From Vibrio sp. 99-70-13A1 (GTDB lineage Bacteria; Pseudomonadota; Gammaproteobacteria; Enterobacterales; Vibrionaceae): a DNA stretch of 64,000 bases. Position 1 is the first letter of the stretch. Each line of letters starts with the position of its first letter. Positions 49,952-59,413 of the stretch are shown here, piece after piece. The notes under the pieces are model-generated. The model was not told the DNA's origin, did not search any database, and was given only the letters and a program-made list of their open reading frames with translations. Position numbers and translations under genes: made by a program. The DNA lies in contig NZ_VTXD01000001.1 of the NCBI RefSeq assembly GCF_013114625.1, positions 248,001 through 312,000 on the forward strand. Reading direction: 5' to 3'.

Positions 49952-50587
49952 ATGTTAAATGCCATCAGAAAAAATGGGCTAACACTTGCGATTTTTGCCT
50001 GTGCTTCCACGGGTTTAGTCGCTGTCACCCATTACTTAACGAAAGACACGATCAAACAGCAAGAACAAGCTCAGCTATTATCTGTGTTAAACCAAGTTGT
50101 TCCACATGACCTACATGACAATGAGCTTTTTTCATCTTGTATAATGCTGAACACACCTGAACTTGGCACAGAACAATCTATGCCAGCCTATATCGCGACA
50201 CTAAATGATCAACCTAGTGCCATTGCTATAGAAGCAATTGCACCAGATGGCTATAACGGTGAAATAAAATTGATTGTCGGTATTCAGCAAGACGGAACAA
50301 TTTTAGGCACACGTGTGCTTTCTCATAAAGAAACCCCTGGCTTGGGGGATAAGATTGATTTACGAGTAACTGACTGGATTACCTCATTTAAAGGTAAACA
50401 AGTCACTGAAAGCAACGTCTCTCGCTGGGCAGTTCGAAAAGATGGTGGTGATTTCGACCAATTCACGGGCGCAACCATTACGCCTAGAGCGGTTGTAAAA
50501 GCAGTCAAAAAGGCTGTGCTATACGTAAATACGAATAAAGACACACTTTACTCACAACCCTTCAATTGTGGTGAAAATAATGAGTGA
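49952..50587 (+). CDS. rsxG: Electron transport complex subunit RsxG/RnfG
   Basis: 211 residues, one N-terminal transmembrane helix and a periplasmic FMN-binding domain with the attachment motif [13 protein letters not shown] precedes the ATG. Overlaps rsxE by eight bases. Confidence 0.96.
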   Translation: MLNAIRKNGLTLAIFACASTGLVAVTHYLTKDTIKQQEQAQLLSVLNQVVPHDLHDNELFSSCIMLNTPELGTEQSMPAYIATLNDQPSAIAIEAIAPDGYNGEIKLIVGIQQDGTILGTRVLSHKETPGLGDKIDLRVTDWITSFKGKQVTESNVSRWAVRKDGGDFDQFTGATITPRAVVKAVKKAVLYVNTNKDTLYSQPFNCGENNE

Positions 50588-51272
50588 TCATAAAACGCTA
50601 ATCAAAAATGGAATGTGGGCAAATAACCCAGCCCTTGTGCAACTACTTGGGCTTTGTCCACTACTTGCCGTTTCTTCAACAGTGACAAATGCTTTAGGCC
50701 TAGGAATTGCAACTCTACTGGTTCTAGTAGGATCGAACGTTGTTGTTTCTCTTGTTCGTAATCACGTACCTAAAGAAGTTCGAATCCCAGTTTTCGTTAT
50801 GATTATTGCCTCTTTAGTTACCTGCGTTCAGTTATTGATGAATGCGTACGCTTATGGGCTGTACCTATCACTTGGTATCTTCATCCCTTTGATTGTGACG
50901 AACTGTATCATCATTGGTCGAGCTGAAGCCTTTGCTTCTAAAAATAACGTTTTACCTGCCGCTCAGGATGGTTTCTGGATGGGCTTAGGCATGACGGCTG
51001 TACTTGTAGTACTTGGTGCTATGCGAGAAGTGCTAGGTAACGGAACCTTATTTGATGGCGCGGATTTATTACTTGGTGATTGGGCAGCATCACTACGAAT
51101 TGAAATATTTCAGTTCGACAATAGCTTCTTATTAGCACTTCTACCACCAGGCGCTTTTATCGGTGTTGGCTTCTTAATCGCACTGAAAAACATAATCGAT
51201 CATCAAGCAAAATCGAAGCAGCCAAAACAAGAAAAGCCTGCAATCGAGCGAGCTAGAGTAACCAACGCGTAA
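50580..51272 (+). CDS. rsxE: Electron transport complex subunit RsxE/RnfE
   Basis: 230 residues, six transmembrane helices, homologous to RsxA. The ORF opens four codons earlier at GTG, but ATG 50580 ([13 protein letters not shown]) gives the usual N-terminus and length. Last rsx gene; a possible weak hairpin AACTAGCTT / AAGCTAGTT spans its stop codon (51271-51302). Confidence 0.96.
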   Translation: MSDHKTLIKNGMWANNPALVQLLGLCPLLAVSSTVTNALGLGIATLLVLVGSNVVVSLVRNHVPKEVRIPVFVMIIASLVTCVQLLMNAYAYGLYLSLGIFIPLIVTNCIIIGRAEAFASKNNVLPAAQDGFWMGLGMTAVLVVLGAMREVLGNGTLFDGADLLLGDWAASLRIEIFQFDNSFLLALLPPGAFIGVGFLIALKNIIDHQAKSKQPKQEKPAIERARVTNA

Positions 51273-51387
51273 CTAGCTTTACCAGCCAACAATAAGCTAG
51301 TTAGCCGCTGATAATTGATACCATAAAAAGATTAAATAGACGCTGTAAAAGCGCGTAATCTACACAACAACTGAAAGTAATGTCGCC

Positions 51388-52023
51388 ATGAATAATGTAA
51401 AACGAATTGAGATTTTAACGCGCCTTAGAGATGACAATCCAAAACCACAAACTGAGTTGAATTGGAATTCTCCTTTTGAGCTTTTAATTGCGGTACTTTT
51501 ATCAGCGCAAGCTACAGATGTGAGTGTTAATAAGGCAACGGATAAGCTATACCCTATCGCGAACACCCCTCAAGGGATTTTCGATTTAGGTGTGGATGGG
51601 TTAAAAGAATACATCAAGACCATTGGGTTGTTTAACTCCAAAGCTGAGAACACAATCAAAACATGTCGCATGCTGCTCGACTTGCATAATGGTGAAGTTC
51701 CTGAAGATCGTGCTGCGTTAGAAGCGCTACCCGGTGTTGGTAGAAAAACAGCTAACGTAGTGTTAAATACCGCTTTTGGATGGCCAACGATTGCAGTAGA
51801 TACTCATATCTATCGTGTATCAAACCGCACTAAGCTAGCAATGGGCAAAACGGTTGATGATGTAGAACAAAAGCTTTTAAAAGTAATACCCAAAGAATTC
51901 AAACTGGATGTGCACCACTGGTTGATACTTCATGGACGTTATACATGTGTGGCGCGTAAACCACGCTGTGGTAGTTGCATGATTGAAGACTTATGTGAAT
52001 TCAAAGAAAAAACCGAAATTTAA
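51388..52023 (+). CDS. nth: Endonuclease III
   Basis: 211 residues. The helix-hairpin-helix LPGVGRKTANVV with catalytic Lys, the catalytic Asp in VDTHIYRV, and the C-terminal [4Fe-4S] loop C-x6-C-x2-C-x5-C (CVARKPRCGSCMIEDLC). Removes oxidised pyrimidines in base excision repair. It follows rsx as in E. coli. Confidence 0.97.
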   Translation: MNNVKRIEILTRLRDDNPKPQTELNWNSPFELLIAVLLSAQATDVSVNKATDKLYPIANTPQGIFDLGVDGLKEYIKTIGLFNSKAENTIKTCRMLLDLHNGEVPEDRAALEALPGVGRKTANVVLNTAFGWPTIAVDTHIYRVSNRTKLAMGKTVDDVEQKLLKVIPKEFKLDVHHWLILHGRYTCVARKPRCGSCMIEDLCEFKEKTEI

Positions 52024-52055
52024 CGAATTATAAATACTTGAGCTAGGAGCTAACT

Positions 52056-52472
52056 ATGTCAAATGGTCGAATTCTTCACACTATGCTACGTGTCGGTGAT
52101 TTAGATAAATCTATCGAGTTCTATACTGACGTGATGGGTATGGACTTATTACGTAAAAATGAAAACGCAGAATATGAATATACGCTTGTTTTTTTAGGTT
52201 ACGGTGATGAGTCACAAGGCGCTGTGATTGAGTTAACTTATAACTGGGGCACCACTAAGTATGAACACGGCTCTGCATTCGGTCATATTGCTATCGGCGT
52301 AGACGATATTTATTCAACATGTGACGCAATCAAAGCAGCAGGTGGTAACGTCACTCGCGAACCAGGCCCTGTAAAAGGTGGCAGTACTGAGATCGCGTTT
52401 GTAAAAGATCCTGATGGCTACATGATCGAACTGATTCAAAGTAAACAAGCAACCGCTGGCTTAGAAGGCTAG
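52056..52472 (+). CDS. gloA: Lactoylglutathione lyase (glyoxalase I)
   Basis: 138 residues. The four metal ligands are in place: His8, Glu59, His77 and Glu125. It isomerises the methylglyoxal-glutathione hemithioacetal. GGAG stands seven bases before the ATG. 32 bases after nth, so possibly co-transcribed; a terminator follows. Confidence 0.96.
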   Translation: MSNGRILHTMLRVGDLDKSIEFYTDVMGMDLLRKNENAEYEYTLVFLGYGDESQGAVIELTYNWGTTKYEHGSAFGHIAIGVDDIYSTCDAIKAAGGNVTREPGPVKGGSTEIAFVKDPDGYMIELIQSKQATAGLEG

Positions 52473-52493
52473 AAAACGGCTAATAACCATTCT

Positions 52494-52520
52494 AAAAACG
52501 AGCTCTTTGCTCGTTTTTTT
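52494..52520 (+). terminator. Terminator of gloA
   Basis: AAAAACGAGC / GCTCGTTTTTTT with a five-base loop, 22 bases after the stop. Confidence 0.92.
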
Positions 52521-52642
52521 ATATCTTTTTCCTAATCTACCTTCCAATAAGTAAGAAGAATTGCCGTTCACCGTTACTAAACTTTACTTGAGAATAATTA
52601 TCGTTTAGATTGTTAGCCAGATTTATAGAGTGAGAGTTAACA

Positions 52643-53077
52643 ATGATAAGCGAATGGGAAAAACACACGTTACTTGCCGATACCGCGTTGCAACTCGACG
52701 ACCCTGTACGAAGTATTCTTCACTATCAACAAGCTTTAACGCTAAGTGAAAGAATCACTGAGCGCACTGACATAGAAGCTGATGAACGATTAATAATATC
52801 GGTTGTTTCATGTCACAACCTTGCTCAATTCTGGCGCTGGGCAGGAGAAGCTGAATATGAACTCAAATATCTACAGCTTGCGTCTGAGAAGGTATTAACA
52901 TTAATCCCTCAGTGTCCTCATACTCAATGCTCTAGTTTTATTGATTCGATAGGATGCTGTAAAAAAGCCTTAATTGATTTCATGAAACGCCACCCAAACC
53001 CGAAAATCGCTTCGATGGTAGAAAAAATAGATACTGCAACCAATTGCGAGATCATTGCAAAATTCCGCTTAAACTAA
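52643..53077 (+). CDS. Conserved hypothetical protein, probably DUF2753
   Basis: 144 residues, helical throughout, with TPR-like pairs (LLADTALQLDDPVRSILHYQQALTLSE and AQFWRWAGEAEYELKYLQLASEKVL). No signal peptide or membrane segment. Several Cys (CPHTQC, CCKK) are clustered in the middle. The pattern and location fit the vibrio DUF2753 family, from memory; function is unknown. GAGTGAGAG precedes the ATG. Confidence 0.75.
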   Translation: MISEWEKHTLLADTALQLDDPVRSILHYQQALTLSERITERTDIEADERLIISVVSCHNLAQFWRWAGEAEYELKYLQLASEKVLTLIPQCPHTQCSSFIDSIGCCKKALIDFMKRHPNPKIASMVEKIDTATNCEIIAKFRLN

Positions 53078-53087
53078 GAATTCTATT

Positions 53088-53115
53088 AAAAAAGCCAGTC
53101 TGATAACTGGCTTTT
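53088..53115. terminator. Bidirectional terminator between DUF2753 gene and motY
   Basis: A6, GCCAGT / ACTGGC stem with a six-base loop, then T4; usable by both convergent genes. Confidence 0.8.
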
Positions 53116-53192
53116 GATAAAAACATAAATCTAATAAAATAGCGCTCTTTCAACTCTGTCTATTGAGCTAAATCCACTTAGTTCGCTAACCT

Positions 53193-54074
53193 CTAAATTT
53201 GAGTTCTTCCAAGAGAAATCACAACACGACGGTTTTTATCTTTACCTATAGGAGAGCTGTTATCAGCAATTGGCCGGCGCTTACCGTAACCTTGAACTTG
53301 AATCCTATCTTCTGCTAAGCCTAAAGATTTAAAGTAATCCCTCAAAGATTCTGCTCGTCTTTCAGATAAGTTCTGGCTGATACCCTTGCTATCAATTGAG
53401 TCTGTATAAGTCGCCACTAGAACAAGATCGATATCTTGATTATAACGAATATATTCCGCTATCTGCCCTAAACGCTTACGTGATGACTTATTCAACTGGT
53501 CGCTATTTCTATCATAGTGAAGAATGGTAAAAGAAATATCTTCAAAACTATAGGGTAACAAGTTCGCAATGCAGTCACTAAACACATTGTATTTTGATTG
53601 GAACAATACTGATGACAAAGTGACTTCAATTCGCTGATCACGACTTTGCCATTCTTGGTAACTAAATGTCGGGTAACGTCCCTTTTCTAGCTCACTTAAC
53701 ATCCCCCAAGCTGTTTGCCCCCCAACATAGCCATCAAACTGTTGGAAGAACTTAATGGTTGTCATGCGATCTGCACTTTCTCCTGGTCTCCAAGGAGGAG
53801 GCATAGAAATCAAACTTACGTTTCGGGTAGCGCCCATCGGTCTGCGCATTTTAAGCTCAAAATCTAAAATAACTTTCTTGCTCGCACGAGACGAAAACTC
53901 AGCATCACCAAAATTTGGAATTGGGTGGACTAAACGACATTCTAATGGTGTATTTGCCACCATCTCCCACGTTGACTGCTGAGGTGTCGCTCCGTACCGC
54001 TTATCTTGCATAGCGATGGCAGACGAAGACATCAGCGACAATAAGATTGAACCTATGATGAGTCTTGTATTCAT
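53193..54074 (-). CDS. motY: Sodium-type flagellar protein MotY
   Basis: 293 residues. A signal peptide (~1-21, ending SSAIA) precedes an N-terminal MotY domain and a C-terminal OmpA-like peptidoglycan-binding domain (~175-290, with [15 protein letters not shown]...[13 protein letters not shown] and [13 protein letters not shown]). MotY forms the T-ring with MotX and anchors the PomAB stator of the Na+-driven polar flagellum. Length equals that of known Vibrio MotY. Confidence 0.95.
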   Translation of the reverse strand: MNTRLIIGSILLSLMSSSAIAMQDKRYGATPQQSTWEMVANTPLECRLVHPIPNFGDAEFSSRASKKVILDFELKMRRPMGATRNVSLISMPPPWRPGESADRMTTIKFFQQFDGYVGGQTAWGMLSELEKGRYPTFSYQEWQSRDQRIEVTLSSVLFQSKYNVFSDCIANLLPYSFEDISFTILHYDRNSDQLNKSSRKRLGQIAEYIRYNQDIDLVLVATYTDSIDSKGISQNLSERRAESLRDYFKSLGLAEDRIQVQGYGKRRPIADNSSPIGKDKNRRVVISLGRTQI

Positions 54075-54261
54075 AAGATAGAATATCTCTTAAGCAAATC
54101 GTTTAACAATGCAGCCAATTGCCGCCTATTTCTAACGATATTATCATGCAAAAATCTAGCCAGTTCAAAATGTGTCTTTTGTTAATTTTTAAATTTCTTT
54201 AGTTTTTATCACTGCTATTATCTGCAATAATGCAGCCCCTATCACACTAATTTTGGCTAAC

Positions 54262-54909
54262 ATGACTGTAGAAAATGAAGCTCTGACCCTTAAAAAACGC
54301 TTTCGTGGCTATTTCCCAGTAGTTATCGACGTAGAAACCGCAGGATTCAATGCGAAAACCGATGCGTTATTGGAGATTTGTGCTATCACATTAAAGATGG
54401 ATGAAAATGGTGACTTACAACCAGCATCTACTATTCATTTTCATATAGAACCTTTCGAAGGTGCCAATTTAGAACAAGAAGCGCTCGATTTTAACGGAAT
54501 AAAAGACCCGTTCAGCCCTCTTCGCGGAGCCATTTCTGAAGGTGAAGCTTTAAAAGAAATCTACAAACTTGTACGAAAAGAACAAAAAGCTTCTGACTGT
54601 AGCCGTGCGATCATGGTTGCACACAATGCAACATTCGATCTTAACTTTGTGAATGCTGCAAGTGAACGTTGTAAGCTTAAACGCGTCCCTTTCCATCCTT
54701 TTGCTACTTTTGATACTGCTGCTCTTAGTGGGCTTGCTTATGGCCAAACCGTTTTGGCTAAAGCATGTAAAACAGCAGGGATGGATTTTGACAATAAAGA
54801 AGCGCACTCCGCTTTATATGATACTCAAAAAACCGCTGAACTCTTTTGCGGCATTGTAAATAAATGGAAAGCTCTTGGTGGCTGGCCTCTTATTACAGAA
54901 GAAAAATAA
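54262..54909 (+). CDS. rnt: Ribonuclease T
   Basis: 215 residues, DEDD-family 3' exonuclease. ExoI motif VVIDVETAG, ExoII in [12 protein letters not shown], Exo[17 protein letters not shown]. Trims tRNA and other RNA 3' ends. A TTG three codons upstream (54253) is in frame, but the ATG at 54262 gives MTVENEAL and the same length as E. coli RNase T. Divergent from motY. Confidence 0.96.
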   Translation: MTVENEALTLKKRFRGYFPVVIDVETAGFNAKTDALLEICAITLKMDENGDLQPASTIHFHIEPFEGANLEQEALDFNGIKDPFSPLRGAISEGEALKEIYKLVRKEQKASDCSRAIMVAHNATFDLNFVNAASERCKLKRVPFHPFATFDTAALSGLAYGQTVLAKACKTAGMDFDNKEAHSALYDTQKTAELFCGIVNKWKALGGWPLITEEK

Positions 54910-54954
54910 GTATCAATTAATAAAAATAAATAAACACAACATTCCGAGAATAAT

Positions 54955-56280
54955 ATGAACCCAGTTGTAATTTCTGTATGCATCATGCTTGTTTTAGCAT
55001 TGATGCGTGTAAATGTAGTGGTGGCACTTACGTTCAGTGCCATCATTGGTGGTATTGCTTCAGGCATGAGCCTTAACGATGCTGTTTCTGCATTTGAAAG
55101 CGGCCTTGGTGGCGGTGCGACCATTGCTTTAAGTTATGCGATGTTAGGTACCTTTGCTGTCGCTATTTCAAGGTCTGGCATTACCGACTTACTTGCTCAA
55201 AATGTCATTAAACGCATCCACGGCAAAGAAAATGAGACGGCATCTACTGGTTTAAAATATGGCATCTTAGCTTCTTTAATACTAGTAACCATGTCGTCTC
55301 AAAATGTCATTCCTGTCCATATCGCCTTCATTCCAATCTTAATTCCACCTCTACTTGGCGTATTTGCAAAACTCAACCTAGACCGCCGACTTGTTGCGTG
55401 TGTACTTACCTTTGGTCTAATTACACCATACATGGTTCTACCTATTGGTTTTGGTGGCATCTTCCTTAATAACATTCTACTGAAGAACTTACATGACAAT
55501 GGTCTTGAAAGTGTAGTCGCTAGCCAAGTACCTATGGCAATGTTACTGCCAGCAGTTGGGATGATTTTCGGCTTACTAACGGCGGTTTTCTTTACTTACC
55601 GTAAACCTCGTCAATATAAAGAAACCTCTCACACGGTTGTTTCTACCGAGACTAAAACCATCAACAAAAAACACATCATCGTCGCAATGATTGGTATTGT
55701 CGCAGCATTGACGGTCCAATTATCTACTGGTTCGATGATTATCGGCGCCTTAGCAGGTTTTATGGTGTTCACGTTTGGTGGCGTTATTGCTTGGAAAGAA
55801 ACTCAAGATGTATTCACCAAAGGTGTTCACATGATGGCAATGATCGGCTTCATCATGATCGCAGCCGCAGGTTTCGCTGCTGTGATGAAACAAACAGGTG
55901 GTGTTGAATCTTTAGTTGAAGCACTTTCCACCAGTATTGGCGACAACAAGCCACTTGCTGCACTATTTATGTTAATCGTTGGTCTTTTAGTGACAATGGG
56001 GATCGGTTCATCATTCTCGACCATTCCAATTCTAGCCACTATTTATGTACCACTTGCGGCAGCTTTCGGTTTCTCACCTATGGCAACAATTGCACTTGTA
56101 GGTACAGCAGCAGCTCTGGGTGATGCTGGTTCTCCAGCCTCTGACTCAACATTAGGTCCAACATCGGGTCTAAATGCAGATGGTCAACATGAACACGTAT
56201 GGGAGACGGTGGTACCGACTTTCTTACACTACAACTTGCCATTGATAGCATTTGGTTGGTTAGCCGCTATGGTTCTATAA
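54955..56280 (+). CDS. Na+/H+ antiporter family transporter (YuiF/COG2056-like)
   Basis: 441 residues, about 11-12 transmembrane helices. Motifs such as [41 protein letters not shown] and [24 protein letters not shown] characterise the NhaC-like ion-transporter superfamily members of this type. Annotation as Na+/H+ antiporter is by family; some relatives may move amino acids instead. 45 bases after rnt. Terminator follows. Confidence 0.85.
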   Translation: MNPVVISVCIMLVLALMRVNVVVALTFSAIIGGIASGMSLNDAVSAFESGLGGGATIALSYAMLGTFAVAISRSGITDLLAQNVIKRIHGKENETASTGLKYGILASLILVTMSSQNVIPVHIAFIPILIPPLLGVFAKLNLDRRLVACVLTFGLITPYMVLPIGFGGIFLNNILLKNLHDNGLESVVASQVPMAMLLPAVGMIFGLLTAVFFTYRKPRQYKETSHTVVSTETKTINKKHIIVAMIGIVAALTVQLSTGSMIIGALAGFMVFTFGGVIAWKETQDVFTKGVHMMAMIGFIMIAAAGFAAVMKQTGGVESLVEALSTSIGDNKPLAALFMLIVGLLVTMGIGSSFSTIPILATIYVPLAAAFGFSPMATIALVGTAAALGDAGSPASDSTLGPTSGLNADGQHEHVWETVVPTFLHYNLPLIAFGWLAAMVL

Positions 56281-56365
56281 GGGTTACAGTTTTTTAGATT
56301 CTAGGTAATCTTGATACTCTAAGTAATTCTGAGACTAGCCTCTACAGCCAGTGTTCTATAAATAC

Positions 56366-56396
56366 AAAAAACCGCCTCAATTAGGCGGTTTTTTTA
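56366..56396. terminator. Bidirectional terminator between antiporter gene and comEA
   Basis: A6, ACCGCCT / AGGCGGT stem, then T7; convergent genes on both sides. Confidence 0.92.
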
Positions 56397-56413
56397 TTTT
56401 CCCAATCCGTAAA

Positions 56414-56731
56414 CTAGTCTAGTAAGATTCGTTCGACATTCTTCTCTATCGTAGCCTGCCCAATCCCTTTCACGTTTTCTAACTCCTGAATAGAAGCAAA
56501 GTCACCATGAGCTTCTCTATATTTTACAATTTCTCCTGCTTTCTTAGTGCCTACACCAACAAGCATCACAGCTAACTCTTCTGCAGAGGCAGTATTAACG
56601 TTAACTGTTATTTCTATGCCTTCGTAAAGCTCCTCTTTCGTAGGACTAGATGCATTTGCAAAGCTCATAAACAGCAGGATAGGTAGAATTATTGATAGGG
56701 ACTTTGATAAAACTGATTTGAAGCTAGACAT
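56414..56731 (-). CDS. comEA: ComEA-like helix-hairpin-helix protein
   Basis: 105 residues. A signal peptide (~1-27) is followed by a single HhH DNA-binding domain (VNVNTASAEELAVMLVGVGTKKAGEIVKYREAHG split across 39-75, then IQELENVKGIGQATIEKN). In Vibrio such a protein pulls transforming DNA into the periplasm during natural competence. Short but complete. The location before ppiD is the same as in other vibrios. Confidence 0.9.
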   Translation of the reverse strand: MSSFKSVLSKSLSIILPILLFMSFANASSPTKEELYEGIEITVNVNTASAEELAVMLVGVGTKKAGEIVKYREAHGDFASIQELENVKGIGQATIEKNVERILLD

Positions 56732-56794
56732 GAGTTACTCCTTCTTAAAACACTAAGATAATGAGCAACTTGTTCATAGAGAATTTACTTTCAT

Positions 56795-56827
56795 AAAAAA
56801 TAAAACGGGTCACCTAAGTGACCCGTT
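56795..56827 (-). terminator. Terminator of ppiD
   Basis: Perfect 9-bp stem ACGGGTCAC / GTGACCCGT with a four-base loop; on the minus strand followed by TTTATTTTTT. Confidence 0.92.
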
Positions 56828-56858
56828 GTGTGTTACATATCATTTTCAGATGAATAGC

Positions 56859-58718
56859 CTATTGGCTCACAACATAATATTCAACATCAGCATTACTACG
56901 TAAAACGCTTAACACATTCGATAAATCTTGTTGGTTTCCAACTCGCTCAAGCTGAGCACCAATCTGAGTGCTGTAAACAGGATTAATATCTGCGGTTACA
57001 TTAGAAAGTTCTACAACTACAATATTACCGTCTAAGTCTTTAGACTGACCAAATACAGCTTGGTCATCGATAGGCTTAGCTAAAGCAAACACTGAAGAAG
57101 CAAGTGGTGAGTTACGGTCAATAGTTTCTATTTCTGTAAACTCAAGGTTGTTTTCAGCAAGAACCGCTTCATTACCTTGTCCAAGTTCATTAACAAGAGA
57201 AACACCCAGCTCAATTGCTTGCTGTTCTGCTTTAACTGTAGAAAGTGCAACAACGACTTGGTTTTTCACTTCTTCTAGTGGCAGTACCATTTCATCACGA
57301 GAGTCTTCAACACGAACAACAATAATATGCTCTGGTGCAACTTCGATAACTTCAGAGTTTAGCCCGTCTTCTTTTACTTCAGGGCTTAGAATTGCTTGAA
57401 TAATCGCAGGCGCTTTTAGTAGCTCAGGCGCATCGATATGAGATATGAAATCTGTCGTTTGAACCTTTACATTAATAGCTTCAGCTGAATCAATTAAAGA
57501 ATCAGGGAATTCAAACGCTACTTTTTCAAGCTCGGTTTGCTTCTCATAGAACTGATCTACCGCCTCTTGATCAAGAATCTCCAACTTAATTTCAGCAGCA
57601 ACATCTGTTAAAGGTTGAGCCTGTGATGCTCTAACGTCATCAAGTTTGATGATGTGGTAGCCGAATTCCGATTTAACTAAACCCGTTTTATCACCGACAG
57701 TCTGAAGGGCAAACGCTGCGTCTTCAAATGCAGGGTCCATCACGTCGCGTTCGATCCAACCAAGATCACCGCCAACATCTGAACTACCAAAATCATCAGA
57801 TTTCTCTTCAGCTAAAGTAGCAAAATCAGCACCAGCATTTAACTCATCTAAAATAGCTTGAGCTTTTGCTTCGTCATCGCCTTGAACTAGGATATGACTC
57901 ACTTTACGCTGCTCTTCAGTTGAGTACTTATCTAAATGCTCATCGTAGTACTGTTGTACCTGCTCGTCAGAGATTTGGATAGTTTGTTTTAACTGCTCAG
58001 CTGAAAGTTCAATATAAGCTACCTGAACCTGTTCTGGACGAGTGTAGCTCGCAGAGTTATCTTGGTAGTATTGTTGAACTTCTTCATCAGACAGCGTGAT
58101 TCCAGCTGCGATATCACTAACGTTTAATGTCACGGTACGCACGTCACGAGTCTGAGCAATTAGCTTGCTTTGAACATCGATCTCACCTTGAAGTACAAAC
58201 TCACTACCTTGTAGTGCTGTCACTAGTTGATTGCGCATTAAATCGCGACGCATGTATTCAGCAAAGCTTTCTGCACTAAACCCAGCACGACGAAGTGAAG
58301 ACTGGTAGATCTCTTGGTCAAATTGACCAGCAGTTTGGAACTGAGGCATTTCAAGGATCATAGTACGAATTTGTAAATCACTAATACGTAATCCTAGCGC
58401 TTCAGCTTGCTGCTCTAGTAAGACATCATTGATCATTCGATCAAGTACTGATTTACGGAAAGATTCTACATAAGCTGGATCTGCCAGCATTTGAGAAAAG
58501 TAATCGCCAAGCTGTGATTGCATGCGGTTACGTTCGTTTTGGTAAGCTTGTTCAAACTCACCACGGCCAATTTCTGTATTACCTACTTTCGCGGCTGCAT
58601 TATTGCCACCACCTGTGATGTAACTGCCGACACCAGCAAAAACAAATGAAAGGATAATCAAGACAAGGATAATTTTAACCGCGATGCTGTTCACGCCTTC
58701 GCGTAATCGATCCATCAT
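56859..58718 (-). CDS. ppiD: Peptidyl-prolyl cis-trans isomerase-like chaperone PpiD
   Basis: 619 residues. One N-terminal membrane anchor (~13-34), SurA_N-like chaperone region, a parvulin domain (~265-360, with VSHILVQGDDEAKAQAIL and GGDLGWIERDVMDPAFEDAAF), and a C-terminal periplasmic part. Assists proteins leaving the Sec translocon. Slightly shorter than the E. coli protein (623). Downstream of hupB, as in E. coli. Confidence 0.95.
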   Translation of the reverse strand: MMDRLREGVNSIAVKIILVLIILSFVFAGVGSYITGGGNNAAAKVGNTEIGRGEFEQAYQNERNRMQSQLGDYFSQMLADPAYVESFRKSVLDRMINDVLLEQQAEALGLRISDLQIRTMILEMPQFQTAGQFDQEIYQSSLRRAGFSAESFAEYMRRDLMRNQLVTALQGSEFVLQGEIDVQSKLIAQTRDVRTVTLNVSDIAAGITLSDEEVQQYYQDNSASYTRPEQVQVAYIELSAEQLKQTIQISDEQVQQYYDEHLDKYSTEEQRKVSHILVQGDDEAKAQAILDELNAGADFATLAEEKSDDFGSSDVGGDLGWIERDVMDPAFEDAAFALQTVGDKTGLVKSEFGYHIIKLDDVRASQAQPLTDVAAEIKLEILDQEAVDQFYEKQTELEKVAFEFPDSLIDSAEAINVKVQTTDFISHIDAPELLKAPAIIQAILSPEVKEDGLNSEVIEVAPEHIIVVRVEDSRDEMVLPLEEVKNQVVVALSTVKAEQQAIELGVSLVNELGQGNEAVLAENNLEFTEIETIDRNSPLASSVFALAKPIDDQAVFGQSKDLDGNIVVVELSNVTADINPVYSTQIGAQLERVGNQQDLSNVLSVLRSNADVEYYVVSQ

Positions 58719-58795
58719 AATTTAACTGCTCTCCGGGAAAGAAGCCGATGCTTCAAAATAAATATTCTATTCACGCGATAGTATCAGAAAAAGAA

Positions 58796-58818
58796 ATGCG
58801 CATCAGTAGGATGCGCAT
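58796..58818 (-). terminator. Terminator of hupB
   Basis: TGCGCATC / GATGCGCA perfect stem; on the minus strand it is followed by TTTCTTTTTC. It lies about 125 bases after the hupB stop. Confidence 0.8.
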
Positions 58819-58943
58819 AAATTAAATAAGTTCAGTTCGCTTAACACAAACTCGACTTGAAAGATGAAACAGCATGTTTCAAGTCGCTCAGGTTGTGCCA
58901 GTAACGACGATTGCCTTAGTAGCAACCCCCCAACAAAGGATAG

Positions 58944-59219
58944 TTATTGGTTACATGCGTCTTTAAGAGCTTTACCTGCTTTGAAACCAGGTACTTTAGC
59001 TTCTGCGATTTGGATTTCTTCACCAGTCTTAGGGTTACGACCTGTGCGAGCAGCACGAGTACGCACGCTGAATGTACCAAAACCAACAAGTGCAACTTGA
59101 TCACCTGATTGTAGCGTTGTGCCAACCGCTTCAATGAATGCATCTAGAGCGCGACCAGCTGAAGCTTTTGAGATATCTGCGTTTTCTGCGATTGATTCTA
59201 CTAATTGTGTTTTATTCAC
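58944..59219 (-). CDS. hupB: DNA-binding protein HU-beta
   Basis: 91 residues. The beta-arm [22 protein letters not shown] and C-terminal [13 protein letters not shown] are standard for HU. The ORF runs seven codons further upstream, but the GTG at 59219, preceded by AAAGGGG, gives [19 protein letters not shown] and the family length. Abundant nucleoid protein that bends DNA. Order hupB-ppiD downstream of lon as in E. coli. Confidence 0.97.
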   Translation of the reverse strand: MNKTQLVESIAENADISKASAGRALDAFIEAVGTTLQSGDQVALVGFGTFSVRTRAARTGRNPKTGEEIQIAEAKVPGFKAGKALKDACNQ

Positions 59220-59345
59220 TGTGTTTCCCCTTTGTGCCATCTTTGAATATTTTTATAGACGACGTTTCGATCCATTTTGGTTTTAAAGTAGCCGCAAGCC
59301 TTGTGACAAAAGGGCTTGAAGCTTTAGTCGAATAACTTAGCGTCC

Positions 59346-59385
59346 AAAAAAAACGCTGACAAGCCTTTTCGGGTCTATCAGCGTA
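59346..59385 (-). terminator. Terminator of lon
   Basis: ACGCTGA / TCAGCGT outer stem with inner GGCTTG/CCCG-type pairing; on the minus strand followed by eight T residues, 29 bases past lon. Confidence 0.87.
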
Positions 59386-59413
59386 ATTCTTTACTTATTT
59401 TTGCTACGCATCA

